A stretch of DNA of 64,000 bases, from NCBI RefSeq assembly GCF_905147045.1, contig NC_065901.1, positions 8,060,001-8,124,000 on the forward strand, read 5' to 3'. The notes beneath the pieces are model-generated. The model searched no databases. It was not told where the DNA came from and was given only the letters and a program-made list of their open reading frames with translations. The position numbers and the translations under genes were made by a program. The stretch is from Nymphalis io. Its lineage: Eukaryota > Arthropoda > Insecta > Lepidoptera > Nymphalidae. This document shows positions 36,683 to 49,900 of this stretch, one piece after another; the first letter of the stretch is position 1, and the number at the start of each line of letters is the position of its first letter.

Positions 36683-38132
36683 CAACAATCATTAATAACC
36701 ATATAATATAAATAATCATTTAATCAAACAGGTCTTCGAATTGTTCCAATTTCCGATTTACTCATTATTATGTTGATCAGGTTTGTATTTTCTAATACTT
36801 AGGTTATTCATTATCAATGAAAAAACAAATAAACCAAGTTATTATTTTCATATTAAATGTACGTGATTTAATAAAATATATATATATTAAAAACTCATTA
36901 AGTACTATTTAAAGGGTATTAAATGATCTTTTTTTTAATACCACATGCAATCCATACATAAATTGTTTTGATTAATTGAACACCAAAAAAATCTCCTACT
37001 ACTTAACCCGATAAACTAAATACACTAAAAAGGTTGTAATATTAAGTGTGGAATTCTGCTGATCTTGTATGTGTGTGGCGTCGCAATCATACAAGGCCAT
37101 GATATGACCGCCTTGTTTGTAAATTGTGATGTACGTAGGTTTTATGACTCATCGACTCATCCTATTACCATCTTAAATTAGAGTACGAAACGATCAAAAT
37201 GGTATCAATGCACTTTAGTTAATTGCTTTAAACCACATATAATTTTGAATATGTAACTTTAAGAACACTTTATTCAATACATTTGTGATACGTTCATCGC
37301 TTCGTAAGAATTGTACTCTCTTACCTTGTCGGAATGTATACAATTTTAAACTAGCTTTGTATTTAAGTAGGATTACTTACAAAGAGATATTCCATGTTTA
37401 ATGTACGTAGGAAGTACAGAGACTTGTATTTTCCTTTTATAAATATGACCGTGGATGGAAGGAAGCTGTTTTCTTAAGGTCGGCTTAATTTACTTTATAA
37501 TTTAGCGTTTTAATAAAATTATTTTCAACGGAAATTAAACGATTTACTAATTGTTTGATACTATTGCAATCAATATATTGTTATTTTATATATTTTTTTA
37601 ATTGATTTGTAGCAATGTGGCTTGCAATGTTGAAAATATGTATCGAGAAATCGTTATTACCGTTAATATGGTTACAATAATTATTTATTTCCGACAAAAC
37701 ATTATACAGTAGAATAATTATGATGTTTAATATCATGTATGTTCGAAAATTGGATTAAATTAAAGTAAAACAAAGACAACTTAGAATAAATCTGTCGAAA
37801 ATAGCTTTCACATTCGATACTAGTTAAAATAATTACAAAATACAAAACGAAAACAAAAAAAAAAAATGAAAACGTTATGAAAAACGTGTTCAAGAAGTTG
37901 AAAAACTAGTTTTAATCCTAAATAGGAATAGCTTTGGATTATTTGAATACTATTATCCGAAATACCTTTCGTACTACCGATACACAAAATAGTAATTGTT
38001 TTAACATTTAAAACTGAGCACCGGTTTCATACACTGTTAATATAAACAATATAACTACCTTCTAGTTCCGGATCGGCTCGTAATATAAAAGTCAATTGTA
38101 AACATTGCAAAGTTAACGTATACCGATATGAA

Positions 38133-38310
38133 ATATCCAGTCGCGGCTGTTGGAAATTTGAAAGTGTTTATGTGCTTCGAAAAGTACGTAAAGCCCTGGG
38201 CCTGCGCCCAATATTTCCCCGATTGCCGACCTATCGGATTATTAGCGTGAAGCAAAGAGACTGCAGCTGTGCTTTACACACTTCTTCACCATAACATCCC
38301 TTGCACATTT
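38133..38310 (+). mobile_element. degenerate tRNA-derived SINE, 3' part
   Basis: TTGGAAATTTGAAAGTG, CTTCGAAAAGTACGTAAAGCC, CCGATTGCCGACC and GCACATTTGCTAATTTCCGTTGAGA follow, in order, the 3' half of the copy at 30221-30569 read on its own strand. Confidence 0.6.
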
Positions 38311-41229
38311 GCTAATTTCCGTTGAGAATCACATGAAATTATTATTAAAAATGAATTAAAGATAATATAGATATCTAAACACTTACAAACCATTTAATAC
38401 GTTGCCTAATTCCGTAGAGATTTTAAAGCTTTTGTCAAGTATTTTATGTACTTAAATTTCAATAATCTTTTAATAGAATTTCTTACAATATGAAACCGGA
38501 ATTCGAATGACAAAATGAAAGAGAAGGTAGTGAAAGAACGAACATAATTATAATCAACTTCCGCTATTTTTAATAAAGCTGATTTTATTATTTGAGTATA
38601 AAAAATAGTTTCGTTATAATCGTTTCTTTCTTAACATTGTATTATTTTACGCCTTTCAAGGTGACTGAGAGTAACCAAATTTGCTCATTTGCCAATTAGC
38701 TACCATTACAGTTCCGCATGCGTGAATAAGCTAACACAATTCACCAAAGAAGCTGCCGCTGGTCGCGAAATCCGCGAAATCAGCAAGTGTTTGTGATTAT
38801 AATTGGCCTGTGTGTTTACTAGTATAGCTAAATATATGATTGATTAAATACCTATACAAAATATTTGGCGAGTGGAAATATCGATGATTAGTCAAGATCA
38901 CATCATAAACAAACTTAGTAAAATTGGCACTCGATACACTAGGAGGTGGTCGTAATACGTATAGAGGATGAAATGAAAGTGAAACGTGCGCGTGGTAGAG
39001 TGGTCGTTCAACTCGGCACGCGCCTGCATCCCCGCGCGGTTTCTTTGCTCGTAGTTATGATTTCAATGCAACTTGTCGGGCTACTCTAGGGATGTCCAAA
39101 AGAGAAATTATTTATTTAAATATTGACATTTTAAATTAATCAGAAATTTACAATATTTTTTAATTTTATATGTATTAGAAGACTTAACAGGCAACCAAAA
39201 ATATCTAATATTCAATCAATAATGCAATAATGAATTATTTATTAAATATAATAACCAGAAAAATCTTCTTATTTAGCACCTGTCTTATTAATAACACATT
39301 GCATATTGCAGATGAACTGCATATGTCTTCATAGTTTCTTATAATTTATTTTTTATTTTATCCTTGATTTCCACTCTTGCGACACGAAAACAATTAAGTG
39401 TATTTGATATAAAATTCGCTTTATCAATACAATTAATGTCTGCATTTGACCATGAGGTGTCGTTTAATAGCGTGATAAAAACAAGTTATCGTTTTGGTAT
39501 GTAGAAAACATTGTATTGGCGTGCAAGCGGCGCCGACGCTGGTAGCCACGCATGCGGCAAAAACTGGCTAATCGCCGGCCCGTCGTCGGCTTACGCAACG
39601 TCTCATAAATATACTCGAATTCGGGCTAGCTCATGTGAAAAGTTACCATATCCGTTCCATTGTTATTATGTATTTCCATATTTATATAACAAACATACTT
39701 ATATTTCTATCATTTACAATAAAATTATCTGTCTAATATTAAAATTCTGTATCACATAAAATGCACAACACTAATCAAATACTCAAATTGTTAATGTAAA
39801 AGTATTTTCGTAAAAGTATACACTCCACAACCCCGATAAGTTAGGCTCATTTTTGCATACAATAAAGGTTTGAAGATTTATATCACCTCGTTAGGAGTGA
39901 AAGTAGACAAAATGTAAATTTTCAATTTCTATAAAGGAGTTCATGTGCCAAGATCTATATTATATTGCTTTGAGGCATTTGAGTTCATCTTTAAAAAAAA
40001 AGTTTGTCTCGATGATATTAACGGTTTAATGCATATTTGCCGGGTAGGCAACCGCTTATGTAAATACGAATAACGATAAAATAAAGGGCCGTATCTTATT
40101 AATTTGACGACATTATTATAGACACATGTTTTAAATAATCACAATCTACTTGTTTATTTGCGCATTGCGGTGTGGTGTGGGAAGTTGGCAGTAAACTAAT
40201 ATGCGTTCCCGTCCACTCGACACGGTGTAGCAATATTGCGTTACAAATACGAGCGTATTAGTCTCTTCGTAGATAAACAGTTCTTATATATTATATACCT
40301 ACTGCACTACAATTTCTTAACTTTAATTTATTCACTTTTAGTTATAACGTATAACGTTTGAGTCGTTTCACGAACAGCGATGTAAAACCATTTTATTCCT
40401 TATAAATAAATCGCTAATCTTTAACTCTCGCGTTGTTTGTTTACATAAGTAGTAAAAACGATTTTCCTGTTATTGTAAACGTTTATATAAATTACTTCAC
40501 AGAAGCGTAATAGAAGTAGAATCACGATACTCGACACGCTCCGCCGGTTATACATATTATGTACATTCGCATGTTCTATATTATTGGCGGGAGAATGAGA
40601 GTGATTCAGCGGGCCACTCCTACATAACCCGTATAAATAATATTCGGCTTTGTTTCATTTGTCACAGTTTGTGACGTATATTTGCAAATTAGACCTTGTA
40701 CGTTTTGTTAAATGATTCAGTATCGTGACCCGAGACAATGTAATGTGAAACTATAACATAAGTTCTTTTAAATTTTGGTAATCCGATCAATCTCAGTGTT
40801 TTATAAATATTTCAAGATGATTTGATTTATATTATCTTATTATTAAAATCGATCGAGTAATGTTTGGTTTGAAGTGTACGTTTCTTTCTTATAATAATAT
40901 TAATAAAATAATCGATGTGTCGGCGGAAAAGCAATCCAAAGAAATCTTATATATGTATTATGGATGCTATTGTTTAAAATCTTATATATTTTGTGGTTGT
41001 CGTAATATAACTAGTACATTATATTCTTAACCGATGTTTTTAAAATTTGTTATACTTATTCTCATTACCTAATGAGAAATACATTGGTCTCAGACACTCT
41101 AGTTCGTGAACGTAACGCGATATTGACGGGGTTTCAATATGTTTGCTTTGTATATACAAAGTATTAAATTACAATTTTAGCATACAAGTATACAATATAT
41201 CGCCAATTTCTGATAATTTTCTTACATTT

Positions 41230-41945
41230 TATATTATATTCAGACAACATCTTAGATTTTCTCATGGTCGACTAACTGAAAGTATGACGAATGGTATATA
41301 TATAGTACACGAACACGTCAACCTGGAACCGATAACTCTTAACAGAGTTCCTCTCGAAGTTGTTCAGGAGTATGCGTACCTTGGGCAAACTTTACTGTTG
41401 GGTCGAAACAACTTTGAGGAGGAGATACGTAAAAAAGTACAGCTGGGCTGGGCAGCGAATAGGAAACTTTATCAAGTCTTTTCGTCACGGATACCGCAAT
41501 GCTTAAATACAAAAGTCTTCAACGAGTGCGTGTTATCAGTTATGACCTACAAGGCCGAGACGTGGACACTGGCAGTGCGTTTGGTCCACCATTTTAAGGT
41601 CGCTCAGCGAGCTATGGAGAGGGCTATGCTTGAAGTTTCTCTGAAGGATCAAAATGTGATGATCCGACAGAGAACCAAAATTATCGACATAGCCTTAAGG
41701 ATTAGTTAGCGGAAGTGGCAGTGGACTGGTCACACATGTCGTAGAACCGATAAACGTTGGAGTAGACATGTTTTGGAGTGAAGACCACGCCTTAGCAAAC
41801 TTAGCGTAGGACGCTTTCCTGCTAGGGGGAGTGACGACTTACGCAAAGAGGCTGGCAGCGGATGGAAATTGAAAGCTGAAGATCGAGCTCAGCGGTATCA
41901 TTGAAGAAATCTTTGTCCAGCAGTGAAATGAGTGAAACAGATGGA
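41230..41945 (+). mobile_element. RTE-type LINE reverse transcriptase C-terminal remnant
   Basis: The frame reads VNLEPITLNRVPLEVVQEY, AYLGQTLLLGRNNFEEEIRKK, LGWAANRKLYQVFSSRIPQC, VMTYKAETWTL and RAMERAMLEVSLKDQ, the standard C-terminal region of endonuclease-reverse transcriptase elements. After a stop at 41707-41709 the same protein continues in frame (RKWQWTGHTCRRTDKRW), with another stop and later decay. It is 5' truncated and dead. Confidence 0.85.
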
Positions 41946-42464
41946 AAAGGGTTGATGATGATATACATATTTCTTGTTAGGGCGGATATCTGCTGTCAGA
42001 GATCTTTACAATCAGGTCATATTTGCTCGTCTGCCTTCCTGTTATTAAGAAAAAAAACTTTCGTCCAGACGCAACTAACAGTTGTTATTTTTACTTCTTT
42101 ATATAAATTTTATTATTATCAACAAAAATGCATTTCCTTACGGTACGGCTGATTTATTTCGGGATGAGCCCACAGTATGACAAGTAAAGGAATGAGGTTA
42201 AGAAAACTCAAGCGATATTAAAACAAAATAATTTTTCAATGTAAAATTAGTTTCAAATATGCAATATCCATTATTTTGTTGTATATTGTAAATTTTTTAT
42301 TAATTTCAAATTTGTTACGAATTATTCATTATACGAATAATAAAACATATGATTTGGCTAATAAAGTGGACGCAAAATAAAAAAAAGACCTAATATGTAT
42401 TGTGAAGAAAATACTTAATATTATTTTTGTTGTTATATTTAAAGTAAACAATTTTTGTAAACAG

Positions 42465-45400
42465 ATAATGAGGTGCCCGTGAAGGGAGGTGCTACCGTCT
42501 CCAGATATGAATTCGGACGTTCATCGTCACCAAGCTCATCCGCCGTTGGCGCAGGTACATACCCTTTTTACAATTTTGTTCAGAATATTATTACTCGAAA
42601 ATCATTTGAAATTGAATTGGTAGATAAATATTATTTTCTTTTTCGACCAATTTATTAACGACGTTTAAAGGTATATAAGTATAAAATATATATAGGTATA
42701 TAACATAATTATAGGTATACTTAATCTTACCTTATTGCGTTATCGTAATTTATAATAAGTCACGTGTAGAACCGAGTCGCTTGTATGGCAAACAAGAGAA
42801 TGATTGTGTCGCATTCCTTCTCTGGTATCCCACAATAAAGCAATGGAATGTATTAATGATAATACGTACCATACGTTTGCTAATAAAAACTACCTCCTAA
42901 ACTTGTACCCTTATTGATCAATATTTGTGCTTTTTAAGATATATTAATATGTGATATAGATGAATATCTACTTATAGTATATACAATTCTGACGTATATA
43001 ATAATTAATCACTATGGTGCGATGAACGTAAATCAAAATTATAATTGGATCAAAAGAATTAAAGATTTGTGAGAATTTAAATAATAAGAAAATTTTTGTA
43101 GACAAAAGTCGCCAACCATATCGCTTTGAGTGTTGAGTACTTGCATCGCAATAATCTGGCGTCCGGCCAAGTTCAGTTTTCAATGGATCGTTAACTTTGT
43201 CTTGTCACAGAAAACATTAAAAGCAACATAAATCTTTTCCATTGTAGTGATTACTATGAAGGAAACATTTCTGCTAGATAACCTTGAAAATTAAAGCAAG
43301 TTTTCAACTCATTATAGTGAATGAACGACGCATATTGCATTTCCTCATTTATATATACTTATTGTCTTTTTCATTGATTTAAATTGATTTAAGCAAGTGA
43401 ATCTTACTCAGCGATGACTAAGCTTAATATATTGTGACTTTAACGTAACTGTTATTTTGTTATGTACCATTATATTTATTTAATAAATATTCATGGGCTA
43501 TATTCAGTGTTTTTTTTTTGCAAACGTGTAAGAAGCTAGTTGTAAACTCGTTAAAATTATATATTAGACACGACGGGAGGTTCATAAAAGCGGAAGCAGA
43601 ATCAATAGGTTGTAATTAATATAAAATTACGAAAGTATTTGCTGTTTTCAATGTTATTACTCTCAAATTCATACATTATGTAGGTTACAAAAATAACTCT
43701 TCGAGCCTCTCAAATGTTTTGTGGAACATGTGGAAGATTTAAATCCTAAATCTTCTCCTCAAAAATGAGAAACGACCTAAGCCCAGCAGTGGGACATTTA
43801 CAGGGTATTACTGACTTAAAATCCACAAATCGATCAATAGCTTGACTTCATGTAGTGCAAAAAATTTTCGTCACTATAACACCTTTTTCAATCAACAAAA
43901 AGTCGTTAGAGACTAAAACTGTGCTATTGGGTTAGTGAATAACCCTTTTGCACTCGTAATTGTATAAGGCAACATTTTAACGTTTTTCTTTTGAACTGGC
44001 GTGTTGTCTTGCAGAAGCACTGAACACTTGGACAATTTTTATAGTATTTTTTTACTTGATGAGTCTCACTGTCGCTATAGAAAGTACATAGTGCCATTTT
44101 TTATAGTCAATTAACAAAATTCCTTCATAGTCTGAAAACTGATTCTGACACTTTAAATTTATTGGTACTTTCGTATCTCCTTTTGTCTCATTACATGGAC
44201 TTATTTATTAATTTAGACAAGTGACAATCTTTTGAATCGGCGTAGGATAATCTTACTAAACATTTCTAAATTGCTTAGACGCCTTACATTGCTGATGCAG
44301 CGTGAGCATTCTCGGCCCGCATCTTGTATTGACTTTTATCGTGCCAAGATTATAATGGAAAACCCCCCCAAAATGTAGTTTAGTTAGGTAGACATTTTTT
44401 CGATTATTTACGATGTCTGATGTGTTGGATCTGTATCACTCGTTCATGGCGAGGGTAGTTTTCAATTGACTCTCGAACTTGTTCAAATAATCAATGCCAC
44501 TTGTAAATAACGGTTTTACCGGGACAGTGGTACACTGTGCTTTTGTTTTTTCCATTGTGGCAGCTTTCTTCCGATTCCTGTTTGATGAATGATTATCACT
44601 TCATCACTCATCAAACAAGGCGATTTGGTAATAATTATTATCTATGAATACGTCGTAATTCCACGACGTATTTATTTACTATTACCAACCAACCACTTTT
44701 TACCAACTTTTTATGAATTTCTATCAAGTAGGTAAATATTCATACCCTTCCATTTGAGGTCCATATTGTATAAAACGAACTAGCCAAAACTATAATTATA
44801 ATATAAATAAAGTTTTTTAGTGATAAAGAAAAACATTTTAAAGATTCTCACAACTATTTGAACCATTGCCTACAAAATAGTTATTTGCACACGTGTTCCA
44901 GCACGGTGTGCACAGCACGCAGAGCGTTGGTCCGTGCGGGTGGTACTCCGCATCCGCCACCCCGGCGCCTACTGCACCCGCACGTCTCAAGCGGGCGCAA
45001 CCACCCCACCAGCTACCGGTAAATTCACATTGCTAATTTTATTCATACAGAAAGTGTTTATTTTATATAGCAGTCATAAACTCGTAAGTTGGTTATCGCT
45101 AACCCGATAACAAAACTATAAGTATAGAATTTTCTAAATGTCTACATAAAGCTGTCGTTGCCTTATTATATATGCTTTATTGCAATTTTCTGTAGATAGA
45201 TAGATGTAGATAATTTTTTTATATATTTGATTTGCTTATTATTTGTTTTTCTAAAAAAAATATTCCCAAGATTAAGACAATTCATGTCTGTCATGTATAT
45301 ATTGTCTGTCTGTCGTTTTTAGTTTTGTTATCTTTTCATAAACTTCATGCGAACTGGAGCTGTTCGTAGAAATATTTTTCGCATTCGTAAATCTCGTTAT

Positions 45401-46910
45401 ATCGTTACGTAAATAACTATTCATTATCATATTCATTTTTCATATGGTTTGTTTTGTTATGTTTTTTAACCGACTGCAAAAAAATAGGAGAATTTATAGT
45501 ATTATGATTATATAGACGCGTATGATTATAGGTCTAAAATTTTACAAGGGTTTTTCATCGAGACAGTTTTGTAATCCATATTCAAATATAAAAAAAATAA
45601 TTTAATGAAAACCAACCAACTGGACGTTGTTTTATTGGAATTAGGTAGTTATTGTTGTTACAACTTGTAAGATACGGTTTTGTCTATTGACTGATGATAA
45701 ATTAATTGAGTTACAATAACATTATTCATATAATGTTTGTTGTTTATTAATTTGAGATATTTTATACGCCACTTTTGTCAGAGATAAATAAAATTTAATT
45801 TCTTTTTTGCCGTTTATATTATTTTAAATATTTCCTATCAATTTTTAATCATTTCTTTATTTTCACGCGTCACAAATTATATTTACATAGAATACTCTTT
45901 AGAAGTTTACGTGTATATTATTTGAACGAACAATAGGAAAAAAGATAAAAATGAGAAAGATAATATAATACAAAAACGAAAAATTAATGTAAATATTAAA
46001 TCATATTTCTTTAATATGTATATATAGTGCAACCTCGATATAACTAAACTCAAGGGAATTAAAACAATTTCATTGTACCAAGTAATTTGTTACAATGAGG
46101 TTTGTTGTATAGAGGTTAGGTTGGATTACGATTCGTTTTAACGAGGTAAAAAAACTTGTTTATTAACCTCAACATTACGTAGATGCTCATCTGCTTACCC
46201 TGTTAAAACGAACGATATCATCTAATAAATAAGAACAAACTTTAATTAAAATAGAGTATTTTTTTATTTGTCTTACGAATAATTTAACGTGTCTGAACCT
46301 CTCGAGATATGAATTACTATTGTAGAATTAACTGGGAATAATTGATAGGAAACTTTATGTAAAGGTTGAAAGAAATCTTTAAATAGAGGTCAACAATAAC
46401 TATTCACGTGTATAAATATCTTATTAGTTATAAGTAACATGTTGTTTCATAAAACGTACCTGCTCATTGCTCTTTGTATGGATATTGTCAGTCGATACAG
46501 TTGTCTTCCTATAATGTTTAAGTGCGGCGGGGGAGTCAGCGGAAGCAATGGTCCTCACGCGCCGCTCTCGCCCACAACGTTACAAAATTCTGTTCAACAT
46601 AACGTAAGTCAATTTTCGATGTTTAATTTAATTTCCGAGCTATAATTATATGTTTAATGATAAGTTCTTTTTTTCGAAACAAACTCCATCCAGTATAAAT
46701 CATTGCAATTAATTTAGAATATATGGATACAAGGACAAGAAAATGATTATAATAATGATACGTTAAACAATACGTGTGTATCGAGCGAGCGTTGTTCGCA
46801 GAACGTGATGTCGTCGTCGGTGCGCGCGGCGGCGCCCGGCGCGCCCGCACCCGCGCCCATGCACACCTCGCAAACCAGCGCCGGTGAGCTCACACACTAC
46901 TAGCGGACGA

Positions 46911-46957
<47 letters not shown>

Positions 46958-49900
46958 GAATGTCCAACTTAAAAAAATATAAACTTTATTATTACAACAA
47001 CAACAAAAATATCAGCCTGTTAATGTCCCACTGCTGGTTTAAGGCCTCCTCTCCCTTATGAGGAAAAGGTTTGGAGCTTATTCCACCACGCTGCTCCAAT
47101 GCGGGTTGGTAAAATACACACGTGACAGAATTTCAATAAAATTAGACACATGCAGGTTTCCTCACGATGTTTTCCTTCACCTTCAAATACGAGATGAATT
47201 ATAACCACAAATTAAGCACATGAAAATTCAGTGGTGCTTGCCCGGGCTTGAACCCACGATTATCGGTTAAGATTCACGTGGCGTTCTAACCACTAGGCCA
47301 TCTCGGCGTGTGAATAAAGAAAAATAAATCTTAACTTTATTATTATCATTAGTAGTTAATGAGCGTTACCTCTTAAAGTGATTATTTATTATTAAAACAA
47401 TATAAGTGACCCTCCATAAAGCTAACGTGTTTAAACTTTGACTTTTGGATCTCGTTTTCAAACATGATACTATGATACCGTAACGAGGCATATACCAACC
47501 ATGTAGAAATTGATCTCCATCTTGACGTTGGTGATGGAGAGCAGCGATTTAACATAGACATATAAGTTGTTTATTTTATTGATCCGTGACGAACATTGTA
47601 GTTAAAAAAGGCCGGTATGTTCAGATGTTAAACATCAACCGATGTGCGCTATTCAAATGAATTTGAAACGGTTTTAAATGCATCACAAGCTTGAAACATA
47701 AATAATTCATGATAATGATTATACACTGACACGCTGACACGTGATTAGCGATACTTCTAGAATGTTTATTGTCGCAGGATCGCTTTATCTTTAACCTATT
47801 TAAATTAGGATGTATCCCCCTTTGTATCCCCCGTACGTTTATTATCTTCGCGCATTCTGTACAATTTACACAACACTTGGTGAGGATTCTTTTACTATAG
47901 TGCATAAAATATTTGGTTTTAATATTTAAATATTAATGTTAGCTTTTATGTAAGTATAAAATTATACATCTCATGATTGATTAGGATTATTAAATTAAAT
48001 ATATATATTTTTAAGTTGGTTTCAAAGCTAAAAGAGAAAACATAGACCAACGAATGTCGTCTTCCAACGTCACTTGCAAATCAAGTTACCCTCATTAAAA
48101 TAATAAATAATTATTATTGTTACATTAAAATGTAGTCCCAAATGTCCTATCTAATTTGAATTATGCAAATTATCCATTACGTCTCATCACAATGAGTTGT
48201 GTAATTCTGATATAAAAACAAACAAATTATTCACGTGTGTGATTGTAATTTCTATACTCATTCATAAAAAATTTTTGAATGAAAACTAAACTTTAATACG
48301 CCTCTAGATCCAAAATGCCAATTAATTCGTATTTAATAATCCTTATTATATCCTCTAGAGTAATTTATAAAATTCGTAGTTCTTTTTTGCTTCGAAATTT
48401 AAAATCAATATTTTTTCTTATTAATAGTCATATTTATGTGTAATATTTTTTTATTGTTTGTGTTGTGCACGTATTATCGTCGATCTTAATGACATTTGTT
48501 TGTATGTCCACAGTGGTTCCTAAGGGACCGAGTGACGTCCTTGTGAACTCGTCTGGTCAAAATCCACCGCCCGCAGCCAACAGGCTTATCAACATGACGC
48601 AGTGGCCGTAAGTTGATGATTTCTACTGTTATTTAATGATAAGTTTATTGTAATTGCTCGTCAAAAACAATTACATTTAAAATAAATTATATAGAAAAGC
48701 TATTTATTCCTAGTGCGAGGCTAAGGCTAGGCGTTGATTTCTGTATATGTTATAGATCATCTCTTCTAATTGAAATTTTTATAATTATTTGCTCATAACT
48801 TTATCATCAAGTAATACGAACATGATCCGCCACTGTGCCAAATTACATCAGTATCCATTCAGCCATTTCGGCGTGAACATATGACAAAAAAATCTACCAC
48901 ACCAAGGGCCACCGGGTTTGGTCAGTCGTAACAATCGCTCAAATACATTGACAAAAAAATATTAACCATCCGATACGTTAGGAACTTAGATGTTACGTCT
49001 TTTATTCCTGTAGCTCACTCACCCTTCAAACCGAAACACAACAATAATAAATAGTTTTGACATTAGTAAGATATTCTTTTAATAAAAGCGAGTCTTCTAT
49101 TATGATATATCTTTTTACTTAACTTGTTCCGTTATCTATACAATCAGTTTATCATAATATAATTATCGTATATCGATAAAAAATTGTATTAAATTTTTAT
49201 TCAATTTTCGTTAATCAGAGTACTCGTGTCAAAGATGAGAGACGCGAAAAGTGTTAATCGTGATAACATATCGCTTATCTCAGGCGTTGTCTCGTTAGCA
49301 TAGTTCGGTTCTATTGAGTTATGGAGACGGAGAGTGACTGTGAAAAGATTAACTCGGAATCCGGTTCGCCGTTAATTAATTACGCTGACTTTAAGTAATT
49401 ATTTCTTTATATTATGTTATCATTTCGTCCGTTTGTAACATTCGTTTGGCAATCACGGTAACTTTCTAGAGAAGTCGGTTTAGTAACGATAAGATTGTGT
49501 TGCGTCGTAGACAACGGTTGCAAAATAATATGTATACAATAATCAAGTGTTTTCAACATTAAAATTTTTAAAGAACATTTTAAATTTCGTACAACTTTTG
49601 ATAATAATTAATTATATATTATTTCATAAACTAATGCAATCTTTAAATATTAATATAAACTGTTCCGACCGAAGCCTTGAACCGACCTTGTCTTACGTTA
49701 ACAGTTTTTTATATTTATGTCGTTATTGCTTTATTATTAACGGCGCCAAGTAAGACAGATACTTAGCTATGTGTTTTAATTGGCTATTATTATTGATGAC
49801 TAGTGTAACCTTATTATCATCATTACTCTCTCGAGTTTTAGAAACTGGTCATAAAAGACAAAGAAATCAATCGAAGTACAACAACTATAAGGAAAAACAT

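Larger units (their letters stand above)
33985..42464. other. 8-kb gene-poor region, probably containing the Csk promoter and first intron
   Basis: No gene was recognised apart from the elements listed separately. Local CpG-rich islands lie at 34380-34460, 35620-35850, 38740-39060 and 39520-39610. A frame at 34962-35165 (minus) is open for 67 codons and has a GTAAAC donor after codon 49. At 36027-36029 an ATG is followed at once by a GTAGGC donor (plus strand), a possible first exon. Which of these, if any, starts Csk cannot be told from sequence alone. Confidence 0.4.

Noticed and set aside
42968..43183. Minus-strand frame beginning MKTELGRTPDYCDAS
   Set aside because: Short, without family resemblance or splice partners; probably a repeat relic in a Csk intron.
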